Numbered from the stretch's first letter, positions 55,142-63,577 are shown. The stretch is 64,000 nucleotides of DNA from Haloarcula mannanilytica (GCF_005406125.1 NZ_BIXZ01000006.1:1-64000), one strand, 5' to 3'. Numbers and translations: made by a program. Notes: generated from the letters alone by a model not told the origin.

Positions 55142-55495
55142 TCAGAAGTCCAGTGTTCGGTCGGCCTCGCGGATGCGGGCGGTGACGCGGTCGCCCGACC
55201 AGACCGCCACGTCGTCGGCGATTTCGCTCTCGTCGACACCGCGCTCTGCCATCGCCGCGCCGTCCGCGACCATCTGTCCGTCCTGTTCCGCCAAGTCGGC
55301 GACGTGCCCGCTCATGTTGAGCGCGTCACGGTCGACAGCCGCCCGAGCGCCGTACACGCCGTCTTCGGTGAACAACACCGTCACGTCGTGCCTCTCAAAG
55401 CCGGCTGCGACGCCACGGGCCGCGCGCAGTCCCTCCGGGATGTGGACCCTGCCGTAGGGGGCACGGGTCAGCATCACGACAACGTCTCGCTTCAT
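55142..55495 (-). CDS. DsrF/TusC-like sulfur-relay subunit
   Basis: A 117-residue DsrE-superfamily protein: VVVMLTRAPYGRVHIPEGLR, VTVLFTEDGVYGAR and DVAVWSGDRVTARIREAD. The first and second segments are the conserved strand-helix-strand of DsrF/TusC. It has no cysteine, in keeping with a structural role beside a catalytic DsrE. Start ATG overlaps the stop of the upstream gene (ATGA). Confidence 0.78.
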   Translation of the reverse strand: MKRDVVVMLTRAPYGRVHIPEGLRAARGVAAGFERHDVTVLFTEDGVYGARAAVDRDALNMSGHVADLAEQDGQMVADGAAMAERGVDESEIADDVAVWSGDRVTARIREADRTLDF

Positions 55496-55863
55496 AGCGA
55501 GACCACCCGGTCGGCTTCGCCGATGATGTCCGCGAGGTCCGGGAGCAACCCGACTTCGACGCCCTCGGGGTAGTCGTCGGGGGCGTCGATTCCGCGCGCG
55601 TCGACACAGAGCCCACAGCAGATGACTTCTGCACCGTCCGCGATGAGTTCCTGGAACTTCTCGGTCGGCATCTCGTCGTACAGCCCGGTGTCCGAACAGC
55701 CGGGAAGCGTCTGATCAGCGACGGGGACGAGCGCGCCGTCGAGGTAGTGGAAGTAACTCACCTCGTGGCCCTGGTCCAGTGCCGTCCGCCCCAGCTCGTA
55801 GGCGGTGCGCCAGCGCTCGCTGTCGAAGGGACCGCCTGTCAGCAGAACCCCGATGTACGCCAT
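55492..55863 (-). CDS. DsrE/TusD-like sulfur-relay subunit (catalytic type)
   Basis: A 123-residue protein: AYIGVLLTGGPFDSERWRTA, a QGHEVSYFHYLDGA strand and, at residues 81-87, ICCGLCV. The cysteines at 82, 83 and 86 occupy the position of the persulfide-carrying Cys of DsrE/TusD. With the two following genes it makes a DsrEFH/TusDCB-like set that could pass sulfur or selenium from TusA to XdhC-YqeB. The ATG at 55863 is directly 25-30 bases downstream of TTAAGA, fitting a leaderless transcript. Confidence 0.8.
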   Translation of the reverse strand: MAYIGVLLTGGPFDSERWRTAYELGRTALDQGHEVSYFHYLDGALVPVADQTLPGCSDTGLYDEMPTEKFQELIADGAEVICCGLCVDARGIDAPDDYPEGVEVGLLPDLADIIGEADRVVSL

Positions 55864-55887
55864 ACTGTCGGGATTTCGGTGAATCGC

Positions 55888-55924
55888 TCTTAATGGTTTG
55901 CCCGACACACGCTTCGGTGTGTCG
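55888..55924 (-). promoter_or_regulatory. TATA element and hairpin upstream of the tus-like operon
   Basis: TTAAGA on the minus strand (55888-55893) lies 25-30 bases before the dsrE-like ATG. Just upstream, CGACACAC (55903-55910) and GTGTGTCG (55917-55924) form a perfect 8-bp inverted repeat with a 6-base spacer, covering positions about -40 to -61. It could be an activator or repressor site, or, in RNA read from the hydroxylase gene, an end hairpin; no T-run follows it. Confidence 0.45.
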
Positions 55925-55964
55925 AATGTGACATTAGTCGGTGGGAAACCGACCGGACGACAAC

Positions 55965-58439
55965 TTACCGTTCACCACCTGCCTGCTCGTCGAGTGCCGC
56001 CTTCACGTCGTCCGCGGTAAACGGCAGTTCGGTGAGCCGAACGCCGACGGCGTCGCGGATGGCGTTGCTCAGGGCCGGCGGGACGCCGTTCGTCGGGAGT
56101 TCTGCGATGGATTTCGCGCCGAATGGGCCCGTTGGTTCGTGCGTTTCGACGAGGATGGTCTCCATCTCGGGATGGTCCGTCGTCCGTGGCATCCCGTACT
56201 GGCGGAACCCAAGCACGTCGGGGTTCCCGTCGTCGTCGAACGAAAGGCCGCCGCTGGTGGCGTATTCGAGGCTCATGTGCTCGCCACCCTCAATCTGCCC
56301 CTCCACCAAGGCAGGATTGATGGCGACGCCGCAGTCGGCCGCGAACACCAGTTTGTTCAGGTCGTACTCACCCGTTTCCTCGTTGACCGTCACGTCGACG
56401 AACTGTGCCCCGTAGGGCGGGGGACTCTCGTCGGTCGAATGATTGCCGTCCCCGAGGATGTGTTCGCGCTGGTCGTCGCCGTAGGTGGCTTCGTAGCCGA
56501 TTTCCTCAAGCGACGCGCGGTTCCCGGTCTCCCTGCTGTACACCCTGCCGTCACCGGTATCCAGCACTTCCGGCGGCTCGTCGAGTAGCTTTGCCCCCCA
56601 CTCCAGTAACCGCTCTTTGGCGTCCTCGGCAGCGTTCTTGACTGCGCGACCGCTGATGTACGTCGTCGAGGAGGCGTAGGCGCCGTAATCGAAGGGGGTC
56701 AGGTCCGTGTCGGCGGCGATGACGACGACATCCTCGGGGGGACAGCCAAGCACTTCGGCAGCTATCTGGGAGAACATCGTGTCCGCACCTGTCCCGGTGT
56801 CGACGCCGCCGACTTGCAGGTGAAAGCTCCCGTCCTCGTTCATTTTCACCTGCGCCGCGCCGAGTTCCTTGCCCGCGACGCCGCTGCCCTGGGCGATGAG
56901 TGCCATCCCGACGCCGCGGTGTAGATGGTCAGCCTCGGGCTGTTCGAGGTCGTCGTAGCCGATTGCTTCCTTTCCGCGCCGGACGCATTCGCGGATGCCA
57001 CACGAGCGGATTTTCCGAGTGAACCGGTCGCCGTCTTTCAGGATAGCAACGCTCCGGTCGAGGTCACCCTCTCGAACCGCGTTCTGCAGGCGGAACTCGA
57101 TTGGATCGAGGTCGAGGCGGCGGGCCACCTCATCCATGTGGGACTCGACGGCAAAGTGGCCCTGTGGCGCGCCGTAGCCCCGCATCGCCGCCCCCATCGG
57201 GAGATTCGTGTGTACTACATCCCCGGAAAAGCGTACGTTGGGGACCCGAGGATAGAGGGGGAGCGGCTTCGTCCCGACGTTGTTCGCGACGGTCATCCCG
57301 TGGGTGCCGTAGGCTCCCGAGTTCGACAGCGTGTCGAGGTCCATCGCCTCGATGTCGCCGTCATCGGTCACGGCGGTCTTCATCCGCATCCGCATCGGGT
57401 GGCGAAAGCGCAACGCGGTGAACTCCTCGCGTCTGGTCATCTCCAATTTGACCGGACGGCCGGCTGCCAGGTGGAGCGCGAACGCGATTGGTTCTATCGC
57501 CATCTCCTGTTTCGAGCCAAAGCCCGCGCCGATACGCGGCTTTGTCACCCGCACGTCACGGATGGGCACGTCGAACAGGTGGGCGATCTGCCGGCGCGTG
57601 TGAAAGGGAACCTGCGTCGACGTGATGAACACGTGCCGGTCGTCCTCGTCCGTGTAGGCGATGGTCGTGTGTGGCTCCGGGACGCAGTGGGACTGGTACG
57701 GTGTCTCCCACGTCGTCTCGATAACGCGGGCGTTGTCCCTATCTCCGGCGTTCTCGAACGCGGCGTCCACGTCACCGATTTCTCCCTCGAAGTGCGATTC
57801 GAGGTTTCTGCTGTAGTCCGCGCCCGATTGCTTGTTTTCCACCTCATTGGCCTCGAACAGTTGCGGGGCGTCCTCGTCGAAGGCCTCCTCGGGGTCGAAC
57901 ACTGCGTCCAGTTCCCGGTACTCGATATCGACTTTCCGCGCGGCGCGGTCGGCTGTTTCCGGGTCCTCAGCCACGACGGCTGCGACCGGGTCGCCGACGA
58001 AACGGACGTGCTCGCGCAGTACTGTCAGGTCCCACGGGCTCGGTTCGGGATAGGACTGGCCCGAACTGGAGTACAGTTTGTCCGGGACCACGTCGTCAAA
58101 GGGCGTGATGACGGCGTCTACCCCCTCCAATGCCTCGGCAGCGCTCGTGTCGACTGATTCGACGTGGCCGTGGGCGATGTCGCTGCGAACTACCTTCCCG
58201 TGGGCGAGGTCCGGGAACCGGTCGCGGTAGTCCGCTGTGTAGCGAGCCTCGCCCGTGACGATCTTCCGAGCGTCGTCTTTCTCCGCATTCGTCGTGATGT
58301 TCTCGCGCTCATCCGGGGCCTTGCGGTCCGGCTCACTGGCCGCGTCGTCCACTGTTCCGCTGGTGGCCGCTTTCTCTTCCTCCGCCCGTGCGCTGTCGGT
58401 TCCGTCGTCGAGGTCCGATGCCTTCTCCGAGTCGCTCAT
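55965..58439 (-). CDS. Molybdenum hydroxylase (xanthine dehydrogenase/aldehyde oxidase) large subunit 1
   Basis: An 824-residue Mo-binding subunit without signal peptide. An acidic, probably disordered tail of about 70 residues precedes RKIVTGEARYTADYRDRFPD. Motifs include GAGFGSKQEM (canonical GGGFGGK), AMRGYGAPQGHFAVESHMDE, GGVDTGTGADTMFSQIAAEV and, near the end, GPFGAKSIAELPTNGVPPAL with the catalytic Glu. It would hydroxylate a purine-like or aldehyde substrate at a Mo centre carrying, in this locus type, selenium. It overlaps its [2Fe-2S] subunit gene by four bases. It is a paralogue of the protein at 59099-61549. The N-terminal acidic tail is not usual for the family. Confidence 0.9.
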   Translation of the reverse strand: MSDSEKASDLDDGTDSARAEEEKAATSGTVDDAASEPDRKAPDERENITTNAEKDDARKIVTGEARYTADYRDRFPDLAHGKVVRSDIAHGHVESVDTSAAEALEGVDAVITPFDDVVPDKLYSSSGQSYPEPSPWDLTVLREHVRFVGDPVAAVVAEDPETADRAARKVDIEYRELDAVFDPEEAFDEDAPQLFEANEVENKQSGADYSRNLESHFEGEIGDVDAAFENAGDRDNARVIETTWETPYQSHCVPEPHTTIAYTDEDDRHVFITSTQVPFHTRRQIAHLFDVPIRDVRVTKPRIGAGFGSKQEMAIEPIAFALHLAAGRPVKLEMTRREEFTALRFRHPMRMRMKTAVTDDGDIEAMDLDTLSNSGAYGTHGMTVANNVGTKPLPLYPRVPNVRFSGDVVHTNLPMGAAMRGYGAPQGHFAVESHMDEVARRLDLDPIEFRLQNAVREGDLDRSVAILKDGDRFTRKIRSCGIRECVRRGKEAIGYDDLEQPEADHLHRGVGMALIAQGSGVAGKELGAAQVKMNEDGSFHLQVGGVDTGTGADTMFSQIAAEVLGCPPEDVVVIAADTDLTPFDYGAYASSTTYISGRAVKNAAEDAKERLLEWGAKLLDEPPEVLDTGDGRVYSRETGNRASLEEIGYEATYGDDQREHILGDGNHSTDESPPPYGAQFVDVTVNEETGEYDLNKLVFAADCGVAINPALVEGQIEGGEHMSLEYATSGGLSFDDDGNPDVLGFRQYGMPRTTDHPEMETILVETHEPTGPFGAKSIAELPTNGVPPALSNAIRDAVGVRLTELPFTADDVKAALDEQAGGER

Positions 58440-59011
58440 GGCTCGCCTCCCGAGCAGTCACACCTGCCGGGCGGACAGCCCGAATCAAGCATTCTACCGT
58501 CCGCATCGTCTTGTGGCCCGCCGTCAGTCGCGACCGCGCGTTCACCCTCCAGTCGGTCGGCGGCGTCCAGCACCGCTTCGACGATTTTCTTGTAGCCCGT
58601 ACACCGACAGAGGTTGTCCGATAGCGCCTCGCGGACCTCCTGTTCTGTCGGGTCGGGGTTCTCGTCCAGCAGTGCTGTCGAGCGCATAATCATCCCCGGG
58701 ATGCAGAAGCCACACTGTAGCGCGGTGTTGTCCACGAAGGCCTGCTGGACCGGGTGCAGGTCGTCCTGCTCGCCCAGGCCTTCGATTGTCTCGACCGACG
58801 CGCCGTCTGCCTTGGCCACCGGCGTCACGCAGGATGTCACCGGTTCGCCGTCGACGTGGACCGTACAGAAGCCACAGGCTCCGGTGTCACACCCCCGCTT
58901 TGCCCCGGTGTACCCGTTTGCCCGCAGTACGTCGAGGAGAGAGTCTGCCTTCGACGCCTCGAACGTCTCCGTCTCACCGTTCAGTTCCAGTTCGATTTGC
59001 ATATGGCTCAT
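58436..59011 (-). CDS. Molybdenum hydroxylase [2Fe-2S] subunit 1 with Cys-rich tail
   Basis: A 191-residue iron-sulfur subunit. The plant-type cluster ligands are complete (Cys41, Cys46, Cys49, Cys61 in GCDTGACGFCTVHVDGEPVT and after), as are those of the second cluster (Cys100, Cys103, Cys135, Cys137 in QCGFCIPGM and LCRCTGYKK). Beyond the standard end there is a Gly/Asp-rich linker and GCPPGRCDCSGGEP with three additional cysteines (179, 184, 186). It passes electrons from the Mo centre onward. Start is ATG at 59011 or, nine bases later, 59002. Confidence 0.9.
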   Translation of the reverse strand: MSHMQIELELNGETETFEASKADSLLDVLRANGYTGAKRGCDTGACGFCTVHVDGEPVTSCVTPVAKADGASVETIEGLGEQDDLHPVQQAFVDNTALQCGFCIPGMIMRSTALLDENPDPTEQEVREALSDNLCRCTGYKKIVEAVLDAADRLEGERAVATDGGPQDDADGRMLDSGCPPGRCDCSGGEP

Positions 59012-59098
59012 CAACTCGCTGGTATGTCCGCTACGTGACGGCCAGACCCCTAAATAGCTATCGCGGACAGCGGCTCGCACACGGGAAGTTGTGGCCTA

Positions 59099-61549
59099 TC
59101 AGCCCCCGCGCTCGTCCAGTTTCGCCCGAATCTTCTCGGCAGTAATAGGCATCTCCCGGATTCGGACACCGACGGCGTCTCTGACAGCATTCGACAGCGC
59201 CGGCGGCACCGTGTTCGTCGGCACTTCAGCGACCGATTTCGCGCCGAAGGGACCCGTCGGTTCGTGCGTCTCGACAAGTATCGACTCGATGGGCGGCGTC
59301 TCAGTCGCCGATGGTAGCCCGTACTCGTCGAAGTCCGATACTTCGGCCCGGCCCTCGTCGTCGAGCGTGATACCCTCGCTGACGGCCATCTCGTAGCTCA
59401 TATGGTTTGCGCCCTCAATCTGGCCCTCGGCCATACCGGGATTGATGGCGACGCCGCAGTCGACGGCGACGACCAGTTTGTGGACCTCGAACTCACCGGT
59501 CTCCTCGTCGACCGTCACGTCGACGAACTGCGCGGCGAAGGGTGGGGGACTCTCCTCGGTGCAATGGGTTCCCTTCCCCAGGATGTGCTCTCGTTCGTCG
59601 TCGCCGTAGGCGGCCTCGTACCCGATCTCTTCGAGCGTGACGGAATCACCACTGTTCTCGCTGTACACTGTTCCATCGCCGGTTTCCAGATTCTCGACCG
59701 GCTCGTCGAGCAGCTTCGACCCCCAGTCGAGAATCCGCTCCTTGGCGTCCTCGGCGGCCTTCTTGACGGCCATGCCGCTGATGTAGGTCGTCGAGGAGGC
59801 GTACGCCCCGTAGTCAAACGGCGTTACGTCGGTATCGGAGGACTTGACGATTATGTCGTCCTCGTCACAGCCAAGCACCTCGGCAGCGATCTGGAGGAAC
59901 GCCGTGTCAGCGCCGGTCCCGATATCGACGCCGCCGACCTGCAGGTGGAAGCTCCCGTCCTCGTTCATCATTATCTGGGCGGCCCCGAGTTCGTCGCCGG
60001 CGACGCCGGTTCCCTGTGCGGACAGCGCCATCCCGATGCCACGATGCAGGTGGTCCGCGTCGGGCTGTTCGAGGTCGTCGTACCCGATTGCTTCCTTTCC
60101 GCGCTCGATGCACTCGGAGAGGCCACACGAGCGGATACGTCGGTTCGCCCCCTCGCCACCCATCATTCCCGCAATCTCGTCGAGGTCGCCGACTTCCATG
60201 TGGTGTCGCCGTCGGAATTCGATGGGGTCGAGACCGAGATCGCGGGCCACCTCGTCGAGATGGCCTTCCAGCGCGAGTGTCCCCTGTGGCGCGCCGTAGC
60301 CCCGCATCGCGCCGGTCTGTGGCGTGTTCGTGTGGACGATGTCGGCCTCGAAGTGGACGTTCGGGACCTTCGAGTACAGCGGCAGGGGCTTGCTCCCGAC
60401 GTTGCCCGCGACGGTCATGCCGTGGCTCCCGTACGCGCCGGTGTTCGACAGCGCGTAGATGTCGATGGCCTCGATGTCGCCGTCGTCGGTCACGGCCGTT
60501 CTGGTCCGGACTTTCATCGGATGCCGCGAGCGCATCGCGTAGAACTCCTCTTGCCGGCTGGCTTCGTACAGTACCGGGCGGTCGGTGGCCAGCGACAACG
60601 CGAGGGGAATCGGCTCGACGACCATCGCCTGTTTGCCGCCGAACCCGCCGCCGACCCGCGGTTTCGTCACCCGGATGTCGCGGATGGGAATGTCGAACAG
60701 ATGGGCGAGCTGGCGGCGCGTGTGGTTCGGGACCTGCGTACTGGTGATGAGGACGTGGCGGTCGTCCTCGTTCGTGTACGCCAGCGCAGTGTGTTTCTCC
60801 ACGTTGGCGTGGGACTGCCGGATCGTCTCCCACTCGGTCTCGTGGACGTGGGCGTCGCCGTCCAGCGCCGCGTCTACGTCTCCGAGTTCTCCTTCGATAT
60901 GGGCCATCCGGTTGCGGTTGTAGTCGTGGCCGACGATTTCGTTTTCGACCTCATCGTCCTCGAACAGTTGCGGCGCGTCCGAATCGAAGGCCGCCTCGGG
61001 GTCCGTGACGTAGTCGTCCTCCTCGTAGGACACCTCAATAGCCTCGACGGCGGCGTTCGCAGTCGCTCGGTCTTCGGCTGCGACAGCGGCAACCGGGTCG
61101 CCGATGTAGCGGACGTGCTCGTTCAGCACGTGCATGTCCCACGGGCTCGGTTCGGGGTAGGACTGCCCGGCGCTGGTGTATTTCGCGTCCGGGACCGCGT
61201 CAGATTCGGGTGTCAAGACCGCTTCGACGCCATCCATTGCTTCGGCCGTGCTCGTGTCGATGTCGGTCACGCGACCGTGTGGGATTTCGCTTCGGACGAC
61301 CGCCGCGTACGCCAGGTCGGGATATCGTTCCTCGTAATCGGCGGTGTATTTCGCTTGTCCGGTGACGAGCTTTCGGTCGTCATACTTCTCCGCCCGGTGG
61401 GAGACGCTGTCGCGTTCGTCGGGGGCCTTGTCGTTGTTCTCGGGTTCGTCCCATTCGAGCGGGTGCTCCTCGGACCGCTCGTCTTCGACGGGGTCTGACT
61501 GTGAGGCCGTGCCGCCATCCGGTTTGGCCGGCTCGTCGTCCTCACTCAT
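59099..61549 (-). CDS. Molybdenum hydroxylase (xanthine dehydrogenase/aldehyde oxidase) large subunit 2
   Basis: An 816-residue paralogue of large subunit 1, with which it shares long stretches (for example YTADYEERYPDLA, SAGQSYPEPSPWDMHVLNEH, GYDDLEQPDADHLHRGIGMA). The Mo-site motifs are nearer canonical: GGGFGGKQAM, AMRGYGAPQGTLALEGHLDE and FGAKSVAEVPTNTVPPAL with the catalytic Glu. It also has an acidic N-terminal tail of about 65 residues and no export signal. The stop-start overlap with small subunit 2 (ATGAGTGA) fixes the start at 61549. Sequence differences in the substrate channel suggest a different substrate from copy 1. Confidence 0.9.
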   Translation of the reverse strand: MSEDDEPAKPDGGTASQSDPVEDERSEEHPLEWDEPENNDKAPDERDSVSHRAEKYDDRKLVTGQAKYTADYEERYPDLAYAAVVRSEIPHGRVTDIDTSTAEAMDGVEAVLTPESDAVPDAKYTSAGQSYPEPSPWDMHVLNEHVRYIGDPVAAVAAEDRATANAAVEAIEVSYEEDDYVTDPEAAFDSDAPQLFEDDEVENEIVGHDYNRNRMAHIEGELGDVDAALDGDAHVHETEWETIRQSHANVEKHTALAYTNEDDRHVLITSTQVPNHTRRQLAHLFDIPIRDIRVTKPRVGGGFGGKQAMVVEPIPLALSLATDRPVLYEASRQEEFYAMRSRHPMKVRTRTAVTDDGDIEAIDIYALSNTGAYGSHGMTVAGNVGSKPLPLYSKVPNVHFEADIVHTNTPQTGAMRGYGAPQGTLALEGHLDEVARDLGLDPIEFRRRHHMEVGDLDEIAGMMGGEGANRRIRSCGLSECIERGKEAIGYDDLEQPDADHLHRGIGMALSAQGTGVAGDELGAAQIMMNEDGSFHLQVGGVDIGTGADTAFLQIAAEVLGCDEDDIIVKSSDTDVTPFDYGAYASSTTYISGMAVKKAAEDAKERILDWGSKLLDEPVENLETGDGTVYSENSGDSVTLEEIGYEAAYGDDEREHILGKGTHCTEESPPPFAAQFVDVTVDEETGEFEVHKLVVAVDCGVAINPGMAEGQIEGANHMSYEMAVSEGITLDDEGRAEVSDFDEYGLPSATETPPIESILVETHEPTGPFGAKSVAEVPTNTVPPALSNAVRDAVGVRIREMPITAEKIRAKLDERGG

Positions 61550-62096
61550 CGCAGCCACCTCCACAGCAGCCGGCTGACTCGCCTGGTTGGGGCGGCCCAC
61601 TGGCCGGCTGGCCGCCGTCCGCGGCGACCGACTGCTCTCCTCGCATCCGACCCGCTGCGTCAAGAACGGCTTCGACCGGCTTCTGATAGCCGGTACAGCG
61701 ACAGACGTTGTCGGAAAGCGCTTCCCGGACTTCTCGCTCGCTCGGGTCTGGGTTCGAATCCAGTAGCGCGACCGCCTGAATGATCATTCCCGGAATGCAG
61801 AACCCACACTGGACGGCGAAGTTGTCGACGAAGGCCTGCTGGACCGGGTGCAGGTCGTCCTGTGTTCCGAGCGCTGCGACGGTCCTGATTTCGCTCCCGT
61901 CGGCCTCCCTCGGGGCCATCCCACAGGCCATGCGTACTTCGCCGTCGACGAACACCTTCGACGCGCCACAGGTTCCGCCGTCACAGCCGCATTTCACGCC
62001 GATGTAGCCGTGCTGTCTCAATACCGTCGCCAGGTCGTCGGCCGACCCGGCTTCGACTGTCGTCCTTTCGCCGTTGATGGTGAGTTCGATGTCCAC
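61542..62096 (-). CDS. Molybdenum hydroxylase [2Fe-2S] subunit 2 with altered cluster ligand and Cys-rich tail
   Basis: A 184-residue subunit starting at GTG 62096: GGAGGT lies 6 bases upstream on the coding strand, an ideal Shine-Dalgarno sequence, while ATG at 62120 has none. The first cluster motif is VKCGCDGGTCGASKVFVDG: Cys38, Cys43 and Cys58 are in place but the third ligand (normally Cys46) is Ser46, and an extra Cys36 appears two residues before the motif. The second cluster is complete (Cys97, Cys100, Cys132, Cys134). The tail ends in AGCCGGGCDE with three further cysteines. First gene of the hydroxylase operon. Confidence 0.9.
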   Translation of the reverse strand: MDIELTINGERTTVEAGSADDLATVLRQHGYIGVKCGCDGGTCGASKVFVDGEVRMACGMAPREADGSEIRTVAALGTQDDLHPVQQAFVDNFAVQCGFCIPGMIIQAVALLDSNPDPSEREVREALSDNVCRCTGYQKPVEAVLDAAGRMRGEQSVAADGGQPASGPPQPGESAGCCGGGCDE

Positions 62097-62344
62097 AGAG
62101 ATACCTCCAGTATTCGGCATGCGGTACGAACACACGCCTGTTAGTGACCAACTGTGGAACAGCGTTGCATATATGTATGGTTCACAGGTTTCCGAAAGCG
62201 GTGTTGGCACACAGTGTTATTGACCCGTGGGACACACTGGCTGGGAGACGACAGATGCCGCAACTGGACAGATGGCCGCAACTGCGACAGATGTGTGGCG
62301 TGTGCCACATTTGTGGCTCGGTCACTGTCCCATTTTCCGGCCGC
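62097..62344. repeat. Intergenic region with ACAGATG direct repeats and a small hairpin
   Basis: Three ACAGATG units start at 62251, 62268 and 62287; the first two are followed by (G)CCGCAACTG, giving an imperfect 17-19 base tandem repeat. TGTGGC (62294-62299) and GCCACA (62304-62309) form a 6-bp hairpin right after. The interval lies between the M20 hydrolase stop and the hydroxylase operon start, all on the minus strand, so repeats may be regulator sites for the operon. No gene is present. Confidence 0.45.
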
Positions 62345-63577
62345 TCACTCGTTGGCCTTCTTTCGGACTGCGTTTAGCAGCACCTCAGTTCCCGTGACGA
62401 TGTCGTCCCACTCGGTGAACTCGCTCTCTCGGTGGCTGATCCCGTCGACACTCGGAACGAAAATCATGCTCGTCGGAGCTATCTTGTTGAGGTAGTTCGC
62501 GTCGTGGCCCGCACCGCTGACAAGCCGCGTGTACTCACAGCCGACCGTCTCGGCGGCCGCGACAACCGTGTCGATGCAGTCCTGGTCGAACGGGTCCGCA
62601 TCGACTCGCATGATTTCCTCGATTTCGTACTCAAGTCCCTCGCGTTCGGCCGCATGGGCGACCTCCGCTCTGATCTGGTCGACGGCCGCGTCGACGACTG
62701 CGTCGTCGTACGAGCGGAAATCGAGCGTGAACTCAACGCGTTCGGGGATGACGTTGATGGCGTTTGGCCACACGTCGACGCTCCCGACCGTGCCGACGAG
62801 GTCCGTTCCCTCAGTCGCCGTGATACGCCTGACTGCACGGGTCACGTCCGCCGTGGCGACGAAGGCGTCGTGGCGCATGTCCATCGGCGTCGGGCCAGCG
62901 TGGTTGGCCTGCCCCTCGAAGGTGACGTTCAGCCAGGAAAAGCCGAATACGCCCTCGACAGCGGCGACGGGGATGTCCTGCTGTTCGAGAAACGGCCCCT
63001 GCTCGACGTGCATCTCGAAGTAGCAGTGGATTTCGTCTGCTTCACAGGGGGTCTCACCCTTGTAGCCGATGCGTTCGAGTTCCTCGCCGAAGCGCTTGCC
63101 GTCCTTGTCTTCGCGCTCGTACGCGTAGTCGAGATCGAAGATATCACAGTAGACACCGCTACCGAGCATATCCGGCTGAAAGCGCACGCCTTCCTCGTTG
63201 CTCCAGGCGACGACCTCCAGCGGGCGTTCGGTCGTCACGTCGGCGTCGTTGAACGCCTCGATAACCTCCAGCGCGCCGAGGACGCCGATAACGCCGTCGT
63301 ATCGCCCGCCGTTGTACTGGCTGTCGATGTGTGACCCGAACAGGACCGGCGCGGCGTCGCCTTCAGTGCCGTCCCGTCGACCGAAGATGTTGCCCATCGT
63401 GTCGATGCGGACCTCCAGCCCGGCGTCGCGGAACCACTCGACGAGCGTGTCGCGGGCTTCCTTGTTCGCGTCGGAGAGACTCGGTCTGTTCACGCCGCCT
63501 CGTTCTGTCGCGCCGATCTCGTTGAACGCATCGAAGCGCCGTCTGAATCGCTCGCTGTCGAGACTGACGGATGGCAT
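62345..63577 (-). CDS. M20-family allantoate/N-carbamoyl-L-amino acid amidohydrolase
   Basis: A 410-residue binuclear metal amidohydrolase: GVNRPSLSDANKEARDTLVE, the metal-binding FGSHIDSQYNGGRYDG (Asp bridging) and NEEGVRFQPDMLGSG (Glu), then HVEQGPFLEQQDIPVAAVEG and ANHAGPTPMDMRHDA, all typical of allantoate amidohydrolase and L-carbamoylase (AllC/HyuC). It would release ammonia and CO2 from ureido or carbamoyl compounds. In bacterial selenium-hydroxylase loci an M20 protein (YgeY) occupies the same context. This supports a purine or hydantoin degradation role for the locus. The ATG at 63577 gives the family N-terminus. Confidence 0.88.
   Translation of the reverse strand: MPSVSLDSERFRRRFDAFNEIGATERGGVNRPSLSDANKEARDTLVEWFRDAGLEVRIDTMGNIFGRRDGTEGDAAPVLFGSHIDSQYNGGRYDGVIGVLGALEVIEAFNDADVTTERPLEVVAWSNEEGVRFQPDMLGSGVYCDIFDLDYAYEREDKDGKRFGEELERIGYKGETPCEADEIHCYFEMHVEQGPFLEQQDIPVAAVEGVFGFSWLNVTFEGQANHAGPTPMDMRHDAFVATADVTRAVRRITATEGTDLVGTVGSVDVWPNAINVIPERVEFTLDFRSYDDAVVDAAVDQIRAEVAHAAEREGLEYEIEEIMRVDADPFDQDCIDTVVAAAETVGCEYTRLVSGAGHDANYLNKIAPTSMIFVPSVDGISHRESEFTEWDDIVTGTEVLLNAVRKKANE

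Noticed and set aside
59402-61498. Long plus-strand open frame of about 700 codons opposite the second Mo subunit
   Set aside because: It is the antisense of a GC-rich conserved gene; its translation is rich in Val, Arg and Gly without domains.
61745-61770. GGTTCGAATCC resembling a tRNA T-arm
   Set aside because: It is inside the well-supported [2Fe-2S] subunit 2 gene and encodes conserved residues of it; no cloverleaf surrounds it.
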